From contig JAAZOZ010000159.1 in assembly GCA_012797505.1 (NCBI GenBank), forward strand, positions 1-56,109: a stretch of 56,109 nucleotides of DNA, given 5' to 3'. The position numbers and the translations under genes are program-made. Below, piece after piece: positions 17,387 to 26,800 of this stretch; position 1 is the stretch's first letter, and every line of letters begins with the position of its first letter. The DNA is from Smithella sp. (lineage in GTDB: Bacteria > Desulfobacterota > Syntrophia > Syntrophales > Smithellaceae). The notes under the pieces are model-generated. The model made no database searches. It was not told the DNA's origin and worked only from the letters and a program-made list of their open reading frames with translations.

Positions 17387-18115
17387 TCAGGCTGCAGAGC
17401 CCTCTTTTTTGGCTTCCGTGTGATGTGCTTCCTCCTCGGCGGAAAGCGCCGAGGCAATATAGACCAGGGAAAGAATGGCGAAAATGTAGGCCTGAATCAC
17501 GCCGATCAGGAGCCCCAGAATCTGCATCACGACCGGGAACAGAAAAGGCGTGACCGCCAGCAATATGCCAATGACTTTTTCATGACTCATAATATTGCCG
17601 AAAAGACGAACGGTGAGCGCCAGTGTTCTGGACAATTCGCCCATGACATGAAACGGAAAGAAAATAAAAGTCGGCTGAAAATATTCCTTGACGTAATGCA
17701 GAATGCCGTTCCGGGATATCCCGTAGTACGGAACGGCAATGAAGACACAGGTCGCCAGCGCCGCAGTGGTTGTTATGGAAGACGTCGGCGCGACATATCC
17801 CGGCACCACCGCCAGCACATTGGAAGTGCAAATGAACAGAAAGAGCGTGCCGATCAGTGGGACATAACTGTCCGCCCCCTTCTTGGTCATTTCACTGATT
17901 TCCCCGCGCACGACGGAAATCACGACCTCCAGGAAGTGCTGCCAGCGCGACACATTCATTTCGGAAGAAAGATTGCGGGTGACCAGAATGGAGCCCCCGA
18001 CCAGAATGGCCATCACAAGCCAAGTGTAAAGGATGGTCACGTTGATGGTGATGAAGCTCCAGCTCCAGAGCACGACCTGATCGGGGCTGATTTGACTTAA
18101 CTGGACGATTTCCAT
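17387..18115 (-). CDS. atpB: N-type ATPase a subunit
   Basis: A 242-residue membrane protein with five or six helices. The segment ELSRTLALTVRLFGNIMSHE, near residues 160-180, contains the conserved arginine that faces the c-ring carboxylate, and GLLIGVIQAYIFAILSLVYI forms the last helix. It provides the two half-channels for ion passage. GAAGGAG precedes ATG 18115. It follows atpR by 36 bases. Confidence 0.93.
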   Translation of the reverse strand: MEIVQLSQISPDQVVLWSWSFITINVTILYTWLVMAILVGGSILVTRNLSSEMNVSRWQHFLEVVISVVRGEISEMTKKGADSYVPLIGTLFLFICTSNVLAVVPGYVAPTSSITTTAALATCVFIAVPYYGISRNGILHYVKEYFQPTFIFFPFHVMGELSRTLALTVRLFGNIMSHEKVIGILLAVTPFLFPVVMQILGLLIGVIQAYIFAILSLVYIASALSAEEEAHHTEAKKEGSAA

Positions 18116-18151
18116 AGAATCTCCTTCAACGGTTGATCAAAAACCTTTGCA

Positions 18152-18454
18152 TCACTCCTGTATTGCTTCCGCCGTCTTTTGCGGACACAGACGAACCGTC
18201 AGAATTTTGCGCATCACCACGAAACCGATCAGGGCTGCGGCCAGCCTTTCCCAGCGGCCGTCTTGAAGCAAAAAGTAAAACACGGCCAAAAGGACGGACA
18301 GGCGCGCCAGCAGGCTGACCAGCAACAGGCGGGCGCGGCTTTCCGTTTGAGGCAGCCTCTTCACGGTCTGCCACAAGCCGACGAAATAGAGAGCGCCCAG
18401 GGCCATTCCCGCGGCAAACATTAAAACAAGCATCCCCATGGCGTTTAGCGTCAT
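18152..18454 (-). CDS. atpR: AtpR, N-ATPase-specific membrane subunit
   Basis: A 100-residue protein with three hydrophobic helices (starting MTLNAMGMLVLMFAAGMALG) and basic residues near membrane borders (SRARLLLVSLLARLSV). In the N-ATPase family AtpR sits between atpQ and atpB and is proposed to assist c-subunit insertion or ion-site function. I chose ATG 18454, one base after the atpQ stop, with GAGGA upstream, over an in-frame TTG inside atpQ. Confidence 0.88.
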   Translation of the reverse strand: MTLNAMGMLVLMFAAGMALGALYFVGLWQTVKRLPQTESRARLLLVSLLARLSVLLAVFYFLLQDGRWERLAAALIGFVVMRKILTVRLCPQKTAEAIQE

Positions 18455-18455
18455 G

Positions 18456-18785
18456 TCATTCCTCTTCAATGATCCGGCTGCGAATTTTTCGAACCCAATA
18501 GGCTGCGTTGATGCAGCCGACGATCACACCGGCCACCAGCCCCATCAGCGCCCACGAATACTGGCTGGGCCACGTCCGATCGATCCAAAGCCCCAAGGCT
18601 ACGCCAATCAGCGTGGGAATCGCCACCGCCCATCCGACAATGCCGAACATCCCCAGACCGAACCAGACCGTTTCATTTTTATGTTTGAGACCCTTGATGC
18701 GCAGCGCCTCCCGCTGGGCGACCTTTTCCGCAAAGTGATCCGCCATCTGCCGGCGCCGGTTGGTGGTTCGTCGTATTTCAACCAT
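18456..18785 (-). CDS. atpQ: AtpQ, AtpI-like N-ATPase accessory protein
   Basis: A 109-residue protein from ATG 18785 (MVEIRRTTNRRR), preceded by GGGAG. Two transmembrane helices, about residues 42-66 and 74-94 (IPTLIGVALGLWIDRTWP is the link typical of AtpI/AtpQ). A longer frame starting at 18839 would translate the palindromic repeat between the genes and is less likely. AtpQ/AtpI proteins assist c-ring assembly or Mg2+ handling. Confidence 0.87.
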   Translation of the reverse strand: MVEIRRTTNRRRQMADHFAEKVAQREALRIKGLKHKNETVWFGLGMFGIVGWAVAIPTLIGVALGLWIDRTWPSQYSWALMGLVAGVIVGCINAAYWVRKIRSRIIEEE

Positions 18786-18803
18786 GTTTTTACTCCCTTG
18801 TTC

Positions 18804-18861
18804 GGTGCGTTCGGGGAACGCGCCCTGCCATGATTTCATCGGCGCGTTCGGGGAACGCGCC
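18804..18861. repeat. Tandem GC-rich palindrome between atpC and atpQ
   Basis: Two copies of a 21-base unit, GGCGCGTTC-GGG-GAACGCGCC, lie at 18804-18824 (one mismatch in the stem) and 18841-18861 (perfect nine-base stem). The second copy begins at the last base before the atpC stop codon. Each can form a strong hairpin in the mRNA between atpC and atpQ. Confidence 0.85.
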
Positions 18862-19231
18862 CTACTTCAGCTCCACGAAGCGCCGGATCAGCGACGCCTC
18901 CAGTTTTGCCGCGGCGGAGCGGACCATTTTTTCCCGTTCGTCGAGCGCGTCATACTGCTCCACAACCACCTGCTTGAGTTTTCCCAGCTCCGCCGCCTTC
19001 ACGGCATTGCGGGTGGACACCAGGACATCCGCTCCCTTTTTCACCAGCGTGCCGACGTCCATGGCCAGAAGCTCGTGACCGCCTTCGGTCGGCTCATACG
19101 AAAAGATGCCCGGCGCCAGCGTAGCGACAAAGTCGATATGGTTCGGCATCAGGCAGAAAGAACCGTTTTCCGCCTCCGCGACGATTTTCTTGACTTCCCG
19201 CTCCATCATGATTTCCGCCGGCAATAATATT

Positions 19232-19242
<11 letters not shown>
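18862..19242 (-). CDS. atpC: N-type ATPase epsilon subunit
   Basis: A 126-residue epsilon subunit: an N-terminal beta sandwich (MLLKILLPAEIMM to about residue 85) and a short C-terminal helical pair (DALDEREKMVRSAAAKLEAS). It connects gamma to the c-ring and in most enzymes regulates ATP hydrolysis. Its start overlaps the atpD stop by 11 bases. Together atpD and atpC form the head of the operon, as in all N-ATPase clusters. Confidence 0.92.
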
Positions 19243-20617
<1,375 letters not shown>

Positions 20618-20633
20618 GGTTTGTTCACCTCGT

Positions 20634-21089
20634 TTATTTTTTCTTGGGAGCGGCTCCCATTAATGCCATGTATTTATCCGTCAGAATATAAGCAATGTAA
20701 TCGAAAATAAGAATTGTCCGGGTCTGGCTTTCCAGCGCCTGCTGCTGCTCAGTAATGGTAACAAAAATGGCCTGAAACTCGGCGTAAAGCCAAATGTGGC
20801 GGCGCATGAGAATAATGGCGTAAAGCACCTCCTGCAGCGGAACTTCTTCCTTAAAGCGTTTTTCGGCAAATTTGGACATAAAGTCATAAATGACGGGGTA
20901 AGGGTCTTTCAACGTGTAGACACCGCTTAACTTGCGGTAAAAATCCGCCGCCTGAGGAATCAGATGATTTTCATGAAGGTCATGGTAGGAAGGCGTCTTG
21001 GCGTTCGTGGAGACGTCTTTCGCCCAGTTCCGGGCAATCGCCTCCGAATTGTTTGCCATCACATCCAGCAGCTTTAACGATGTCTGCAT
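20634..21089 (-). CDS. RsbRD N-terminal domain-like sensor protein
   Basis: A 151-residue all-helical protein (MQTSLKLLDVMANNSEAIAR). It resembles the N-terminal sensor domain of RsbR/RsbRD stressosome proteins, which has a globin-like fold, and the related sensor domains of some kinases. It has no output domain. The start is ATG 21089, with AAGGAG nine bases upstream. It is the first gene of the ATPase transcript, only 16 bases before atpD, so it may sense a condition under which the ATPase is needed. That role is inference. Confidence 0.65.
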   Translation of the reverse strand: MQTSLKLLDVMANNSEAIARNWAKDVSTNAKTPSYHDLHENHLIPQAADFYRKLSGVYTLKDPYPVIYDFMSKFAEKRFKEEVPLQEVLYAIILMRRHIWLYAEFQAIFVTITEQQQALESQTRTILIFDYIAYILTDKYMALMGAAPKKK

Positions 21090-21508
21090 AAGCTTTCTCC
21101 TTCGTGCTTCTGGGGGAACCGGCAAACTCCCGCCGCTTTCCTCATGAAGATGCTGCATGACTGCGGATCAAAGAACGGACTGCTTCACTGGTCTGAACAA
21201 CAGAGCAACAGACATGCCAAAAACGGTATTTTAAACAAGTTATTGATTTAACTGAGCTTGCTGAATTCAGGCCCCTGTGCGCGTTAAAAAACAGGCGACC
21301 TGCATGTCTCTTGCCGATTTGCCCCGCTTCAGGCGCAAATCCGGAAAATGAAGTCCTGCGTTGCGTTTAGGAAGAATGTCGTATTTGTCACGGGGATGCG
21401 ACGAAAATGTCACCCCCGGACAACCGTGCTGCCTTCATGGTCGTTGAATCTCTTAGGGTTCCATTCCCCGCTGCTTGCGGCGGGGGTGTTCATTTTAAAT
21501 TCTCAAGA
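21090..21508. other. Intergenic region upstream of the ATPase operon
   Basis: A 419-base space with no credible gene. It contains the sigma-54 promoter candidate (21204-21220) and a GC-rich hairpin at 21466-21485 (six-base stem CCCCGC/GCGGGG). The hairpin lies just beyond the stop of the lipoprotein gene on the minus strand but has no run of T after it, so it is a weak terminator candidate or a repeat. Confidence 0.5.
21204..21220 (-). promoter_or_regulatory. Candidate sigma-54 (RpoN) promoter of the ATPase operon
   Basis: On the minus strand the sequence is TTGGCATGTCTGTTGCT. It matches the -24/-12 consensus TTGGCACGNNNNTTGCW at every defined position except C7 (T here), with the required GG-N10-GC spacing. 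It lies about 115 bases upstream of the RsbRD-like gene and points toward it. Confidence 0.6.
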
Positions 21509-22378
21509 CTAATTGTCGCCCAAGTTAATAGCGAATGTGGCTAATATTTTCCCTGTCTCTACTTCCGCAAGTCGTCTCGTCATTGTATCATTAGGCTTTG
21601 AACCCTTTGATATATGTCTCGAGAGATTTACGGTAACTATGTGCGTTGCTCCCAAAAGCTTACCAATTTGCTTGCGTTGTTCGTCTGATACAAGACCTGA
21701 GTTCTGGAATTGTATTTCGTTCAGAATTTTATCAGTTTGATGACGATCTATTACTATGAAGTTTTTCTGTGTCCTGAAAAAATTGATATAGGTGCTTTCT
21801 GCATAACCAACTATTTCAGTTCCAACACTCTTCTTCCATTTCTCTAATAATTCAGGATCTACTTTATACATGTTTTGAATTTCGCCAGGCAATACAGCCA
21901 ACCGCACATTTGAATCTTTATATACCATTTCCAAGAGGGCATAAAAATCGTTGGGATAGTTATAAGTCGATAATTTCAAGTTTTTCTCAATCTCTTGCCC
22001 ATTCCTGCGTATCTTAATTGTGACTGTTTCGTTTGGGTACATGGAATCTAAGATATCAAAGAGTTGAGATCTTTTCTTGATTACAATACCTTTTGCTTCA
22101 AGAAGAATATCACCAGGCTTTACATCAGCTTCGTCTGCTGGTGTTCCACCATAAACCTCATATATTTCAACTTCATCCTTTTTGTTGTTGATAACATCAA
22201 TTCCGGCGAATCCCTTTTTGATAAAACTGTAGGGATATTTAGAAGCCATTTTATTCATAAGCTCTTGTTCTCTAAGCATTGGATTCTTTGCCATGCATGA
22301 ACAAAGGAAAAAGATTGCAATGATCATCAATGGCAAAAGTACAATGGTCTTGTAGTTCTTGAATTGTTGTAGAATCAT
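21509..22378 (-). CDS. PDZ-domain lipoprotein with CsgG/LpoB-like C-terminal part
   Basis: A 289-residue protein from ATG 22378 (GGGGAG upstream). The signal peptide ends with a lipobox FLCSC, so the mature protein should be lipid-anchored. Residues about 50-135 form a PDZ domain (VYGGTPADEADVKPGDILLE). The rest resembles CsgG/LpoB-type proteins (IVIDRHQTDKILNEIQFQ, later LLGATHIVTVNLSRH and LAEVETGKILAT). Likely an envelope protein sensing or building outer membrane structures. Base composition is clearly richer in A+T than all neighbours, which suggests acquisition by transfer. It stands alone, in an intergenic setting on both sides. Confidence 0.75.
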   Translation of the reverse strand: MILQQFKNYKTIVLLPLMIIAIFFLCSCMAKNPMLREQELMNKMASKYPYSFIKKGFAGIDVINNKKDEVEIYEVYGGTPADEADVKPGDILLEAKGIVIKKRSQLFDILDSMYPNETVTIKIRRNGQEIEKNLKLSTYNYPNDFYALLEMVYKDSNVRLAVLPGEIQNMYKVDPELLEKWKKSVGTEIVGYAESTYINFFRTQKNFIVIDRHQTDKILNEIQFQNSGLVSDEQRKQIGKLLGATHIVTVNLSRHISKGSKPNDTMTRRLAEVETGKILATFAINLGDN

Positions 22379-22849
22379 AATACATCTCCCCTTTATTATT
22401 GTAATATCCAACAACAAATGGCGAAAAACATCATGTTTTCCGCTTTTTAAAAAACTGCTTGTTAAATTCTGCTTATTACGTTTAATGCGTCAATTGTGAA
22501 ATGGTTGCCGAAGTTCCGCCGGGGTCTGACCTCAAATTTTGGATCAGGTTCGGGAGGTTCTTCGGTATCGCGGTGTGGTTTATCTCACAGAAAAGGCGTA
22601 ATGTCAACGATGCTTTGTTATATCCGCTACTTCGGCTGTGAAACCGTTGATGGATTACCAGGGGCAAAGAAGGGGATTGCACCACTGCTTCTTGAACATT
22701 GAATACCGGGATTGAGGACGGTATGGTAGAATCTAAAAGGAACTATCGGAAATGTCTCGCTGGATTCCGGATCGCGTTTCGCTTGTCCAGAGGAATGACG
22801 ATCATGGAGAAGTGGCAGAAAGTTTAGTCGTTCCGACGTTTAGGGTGTT
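22379..22849. other. Intergenic region with one dispersed repeat copy
   Basis: A 471-base space without a supported gene. Bases 22760-22800 are a divergent copy of a dispersed repeat (starts CTGGATTCC, ends GGAATGACG) also found at 23468, 34786 and 34852. Short open frames on both strands here lack ribosome binding sites and recognisable sequence. Confidence 0.6.
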
Positions 22850-23449
22850 ATGAAAATTACCAGTGCCGAATTTGTCAAAAGCGCCGTATGGCCGAATCAG
22901 TATCCGCCGGCCACGATGCCGGAGATTGCCTTTGTCGGGCGATCCAACGTCGGGAAATCTTCGCTGATCAACGCGCTGGTCGGCCGGAAAAGTCTGGCCA
23001 AAACCAGCAACACGCCCGGACGGACGCAGTTGATCAACTTCTTTACCGTGAACAGCAGCCTCTTCTTCGTGGATTTGCCGGGGTACGGTTTTGCCAAAGT
23101 GCCGCGGTCCGTCAAGAAGGACTGGGGGGACATGATCGAAACCTATCTGCGGGAGCGACGGAATCTGGCGCTGGTGGTCTTCATTCTGGATGTCCGCCGC
23201 GATCCGAGCGCGGACGATTTATCCCTGCGCGACTGGCTTGATCACTACCGCATTCCGTACGCGGCGATTCTGACGAAGGCGGATAAATTGTCCAACCAGC
23301 AGGCGCTGGGGCGCAAAAAGCTCATTGAAAAGGCGATGGGGAAGGGGGCGTCGGGAAATACCATTCTTTTCTCCGCGAAAACCAGAAAGGGGTCGGAGGA
23401 ACTCTGGCAGTTTATCGAAAGGCACTTGTCCGGGCTGGAAAATCGGTAG
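22850..23449 (+). CDS. engB: Ribosome biogenesis GTPase EngB (YihA/YsxC)
   Basis: A 199-residue GTPase with G1 GRSNVGKSS, G2 region SNTPGRTQ, G3 DLPGYGFA and G4 TKADKLSN, all in the expected order and length. EngB assists assembly of the 50S ribosomal subunit in the cytoplasm. It is a single gene with repeats on both sides. Confidence 0.96.
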   Translation: MKITSAEFVKSAVWPNQYPPATMPEIAFVGRSNVGKSSLINALVGRKSLAKTSNTPGRTQLINFFTVNSSLFFVDLPGYGFAKVPRSVKKDWGDMIETYLRERRNLALVVFILDVRRDPSADDLSLRDWLDHYRIPYAAILTKADKLSNQQALGRKKLIEKAMGKGASGNTILFSAKTRKGSEELWQFIERHLSGLENR

Positions 23450-23467
23450 CCTCCCAAGGGACGACGT

Positions 23468-23519
23468 CTGGATTCCCGCCCCCCGACTTCTCGAGGGCAG
23501 GCTTCGCGAGGAATGACAG
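23468..23519 (+). repeat. Dispersed repeat copy B (near-identical inverted copy at 34786-34836)
   Basis: A 52-base element starting CTGGATTCCCG and ending GGAATGACAG. The reverse complement of 34786-34836 is identical except for one inserted base here. Confidence 0.85.
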
Positions 23520-23725
23520 GAGAGGGCGGGCATGACAGAGGAGGTAGGATCATAGAGGGGGCGGGAAGGACAGCGAACGAGCAAAATAGACTTTGAAAAA
23601 CAGGAGGTTTGATTTCGCGGTCCGTTTTGGGCAAAAATGATCGCATGATGAACGGTAGTCAAATATAAATGTCAATGAATACAAGGCCTTGTATTCTAAA
23701 ATCCAAATACATTTATCTTCTGCGC

Positions 23726-23754
23726 TTGACACGATAAATAAAGTGTGTTAGCCG
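23726..23754 (+). promoter_or_regulatory. Weak promoter candidate and leader of the Hdr-Flx module 1
   Basis: TTGACA at 23726-23731 is a perfect -35 element, but the -10 position at 17 bases spacing (TAGCCG) is poor. The leader that follows can form a small hairpin (TCCGAC-AATGC-GTCGGA, about 23767-23783) before GTG 23828. The rest of 23450-23827 holds the repeat at 23468 and no gene. Confidence 0.35.
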
Positions 23755-23827
23755 ACGGACGCTGATCCGACAATGCGTCGGACGGATTTTTACGGGGCTT
23801 CTTATATAAATTACGAGGTGCGAACAC

Positions 23828-26800
23828 GTGGTAAAAGATAACGAAAAAGTTGGTGCAGTAATGGTGGTCGGCGCGGGTATCGCCGGCATTCAGGCCTCTC
23901 TCGATCTGGCCAATTCAGGAATGAAAGTTTATCTGGTGGAAAGCGGGATCAGCATCGGCGGCGTCATGGCCCAGCTGGACAAAACCTTCCCCACAAATGA
24001 CTGTTCTGCCTGTATTCTGTCTCCGAAGCTGGTTGAAGTCGGACGCCATCCGAATGTAACGATCAAAACAAGGCGCACGGTAGAAGCCGTGGAAGGCGAG
24101 CCGGGAAAATTCAAGGTCAAACTCACCTCCGCCCCCCGGTACATCAACCTGGACAAATGCACGGGCTGCGGCGATTGCGCCAAAGTCTGCCCCATCACGG
24201 TCAAAGCGGAATTCAACGGCAATTTAAGCGAAAGAAAGGCCGTCTATCGGCACTTCCCGCAGGCCATTCCCAGCGGCTTCGCGATCGACAAACTGGGCAC
24301 TTCGCCCTGTAAGGCCCACTGCCCGACGCATATCAGCGTTCAGGGATATGTGGCGCTGATCGCCGAAGGCAAATTCAAGGAAGCCCTCAAGCTGATCAAG
24401 CAGGACAACCCGTTCCCCATCGTCTGCGGACGCGTCTGCAACCATCCCTGCGAATCCGCCTGTATGCGCGGCAAGGTGGATGAACCGATCGACATTATGC
24501 ACCTGAAGCGCTTTGTCGCGGATCTGGATTTAAACAGCGACACGCGCTATCTGCCGGAAAAGAAGGAAAGCAAGGGCAAGAAAGTTGCCGTGGTCGGCGC
24601 CGGCCCCTCGGGCCTCACCTGCGCGTACTACCTGGCCATTGAAGGCTACGATGTGGAAGTTTTTGAAGCCCTGCCGGTGGCGGGCGGCTGGATGGCCGTC
24701 GGCATTCCCGAATACCGCCTCCCCAAGAACGTCCTGAACGCGGAAATCAAGGTCATTCAGGATCTGGGCGTCAAAATCCACCTCAACACCCGCATCGGCA
24801 AAGACATTTCCTTCGACAAACTCAAAAGCGATTACAGCGCGGTATTCATCGGCTGCGGCACAATGAAGAGCAGCAAACTCAATATCCCCGGCGAAGACAT
24901 GCAGGGCGTGGTTCACGGGGTGGATTACCTGATGAAGATCAACCTCGGTGAAAAAGTCGCGCTCGGCGACCGGGTGGCGGTCATCGGCGGCGGCAACGTC
25001 GCGATGGACGCGGTCCGCACGGCGGTGCGCACCGGCTCAAAGAATGTTTTCATTCTGTATCGCCGAACCCGCGCTGAAATGCCCGCTTCTCCCGAGGAAA
25101 TCGAAGAAGCGCTGGAAGAAGGAATTGAAATGAAATTCCTCGTTGCCCCCAAGCGCGTGGTGGGCAAGGATGGAAAAGTCACGGGCGTCGAATGCACGCG
25201 CATGGAACTGGGCGAGCCGGACAAGAGCGGCCGCCGCCGTCCCATTGAAATCAAAGGCTCCGAATTTATTGTGGAATGTGACGCCATCGTTCCGGCCATC
25301 GGCCAGGAAGCGGATCTCTCCTTCATCACCAAGGAAAGTGGCGTTTCCATCAATAAGTGGAACAACCTGGATTACGACGCCGTGACCTACGCCACCAATG
25401 TTGCGGGCGTTTTCACCGGCGGCGACGTTTCCACCGGTCCGCAGACGGTCGTCAAGGCCGTTTATTCCGGAAAGGAAGCGGCGAAGTCGATCGATCGTTA
25501 TCTGCAGGGTCAGGATATGAAGGCCGGTCGCGAAAAAGACTGGACCAAAGACCTGGCGGACAAAGCGGATCTCTCCAACGTTCCCAAAGTTCCCCGGGAA
25601 AAATATCCGAACATGAAACCGGAAGAGCGCCGCACCAGCTTCCAGGAAGTCGGCATCGGCTTCTCCGAGGCCCAGGCGATTGCGGAAGCGCATCGCTGCC
25701 TGGCCTGCGGCATCTGCTCCGAATGTTATCAGTGCGTCGAGGCCTGTATTGCCAAGGCCATCGATCACGATATGAAAGTGGAAGAAGAAACGATTGAAGT
25801 CGGCGCCGTGATTGCGTCGGCCGGCTTTGAAATCTTCGACGCCGGCAAACGCGGTGAATACGGCTACGGCATTTACAAGAACGTCGTCACGGCCCTGCAG
25901 TTTGAGCGCATCCTGTCCGCGTCCGGTCCTTTCTTCGGCCACGTGCAGAGAATTTCCGACGGCAAGGAACCCAAAAAGGTCGCCTTCATTCAGTGCGTCG
26001 GCTCCCGCGATGTTTCCTGCGGCAACAGTTGGTGCTCGTCGGTCTGCTGTATGTACGCCACGAAAGAGGCGATCATCGGCAAGGAACACGCCAAGGGGCT
26101 GGAGCCCACGATTTTCTACATGGACATCCGCGCCCACGGCAAGGATTTCGACCGGTTCGTGAACCGCGCCAAGGACGAATACGGCATCCGCTACATCCGC
26201 TCCATGCCGTCCGCCATCAAGGAATTGCAGCAGTCCAACAACCTGCTGATCAAATACACCAACCCCGACGGCAGCTTCACGGAAGAAGAATTCGACATGG
26301 TGGTTCTGTCGGTCGGTTTGATGCCGCCCAAAGAAGCCAAAAAGCTTTCCGCCAGCCTGGGCATTGAGCTGGAAGAGCACGGCTTCTGCAAGACGGCCCT
26401 GGACAATCCCGTTCAGACGTCGCGCCCCGGCGTGTTTGTCTGCGGCGCTTTCGGCGGCCCGAAGGACATTCCGGAAACCGTCATGGAAGCCTCGGCGGCG
26501 GCGGCCTGCGCGGAGGGGCTGCTGGCCTCCAAGCGCGGCACCATGATTACGCCGGTGGAAAATCCGGAAGAAAAAGATATGCGCGGCCAGGGCGTTCGCA
26601 CCGGCGTGTTTGTCTGCCACTGCGGCATCAACATCGGCGGCGTGGTGAACGTTCCCGAAGTCCGCGACTACGCGGCGACGCTGCCGACGGTCGTTTATGC
26701 GGCGGACAACCTCTTTACCTGCTCGCAGGACACGGCCGTGAAGATGGCGGAAGTGATCAAGGAAAAGGATCTGACCCGCGTGGTGGTGGCTTCCTGTTCG

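Noticed and set aside
17359..17457. 33-residue N-terminal extension of the c subunit
   Set aside because: It is basic, unlike any c subunit, and overlaps atpB; AGGAGG before ATG 17358 fixes the start.
18786..18839. N-terminal extension of AtpQ
   Set aside because: The extension would translate a palindromic repeat; ATG 18785 has a good ribosome binding site.
22482..22702. Short open frames of 67-68 codons on both strands
   Set aside because: No ribosome binding site, no recognisable sequence, and they lie in a repeat-bearing spacer.
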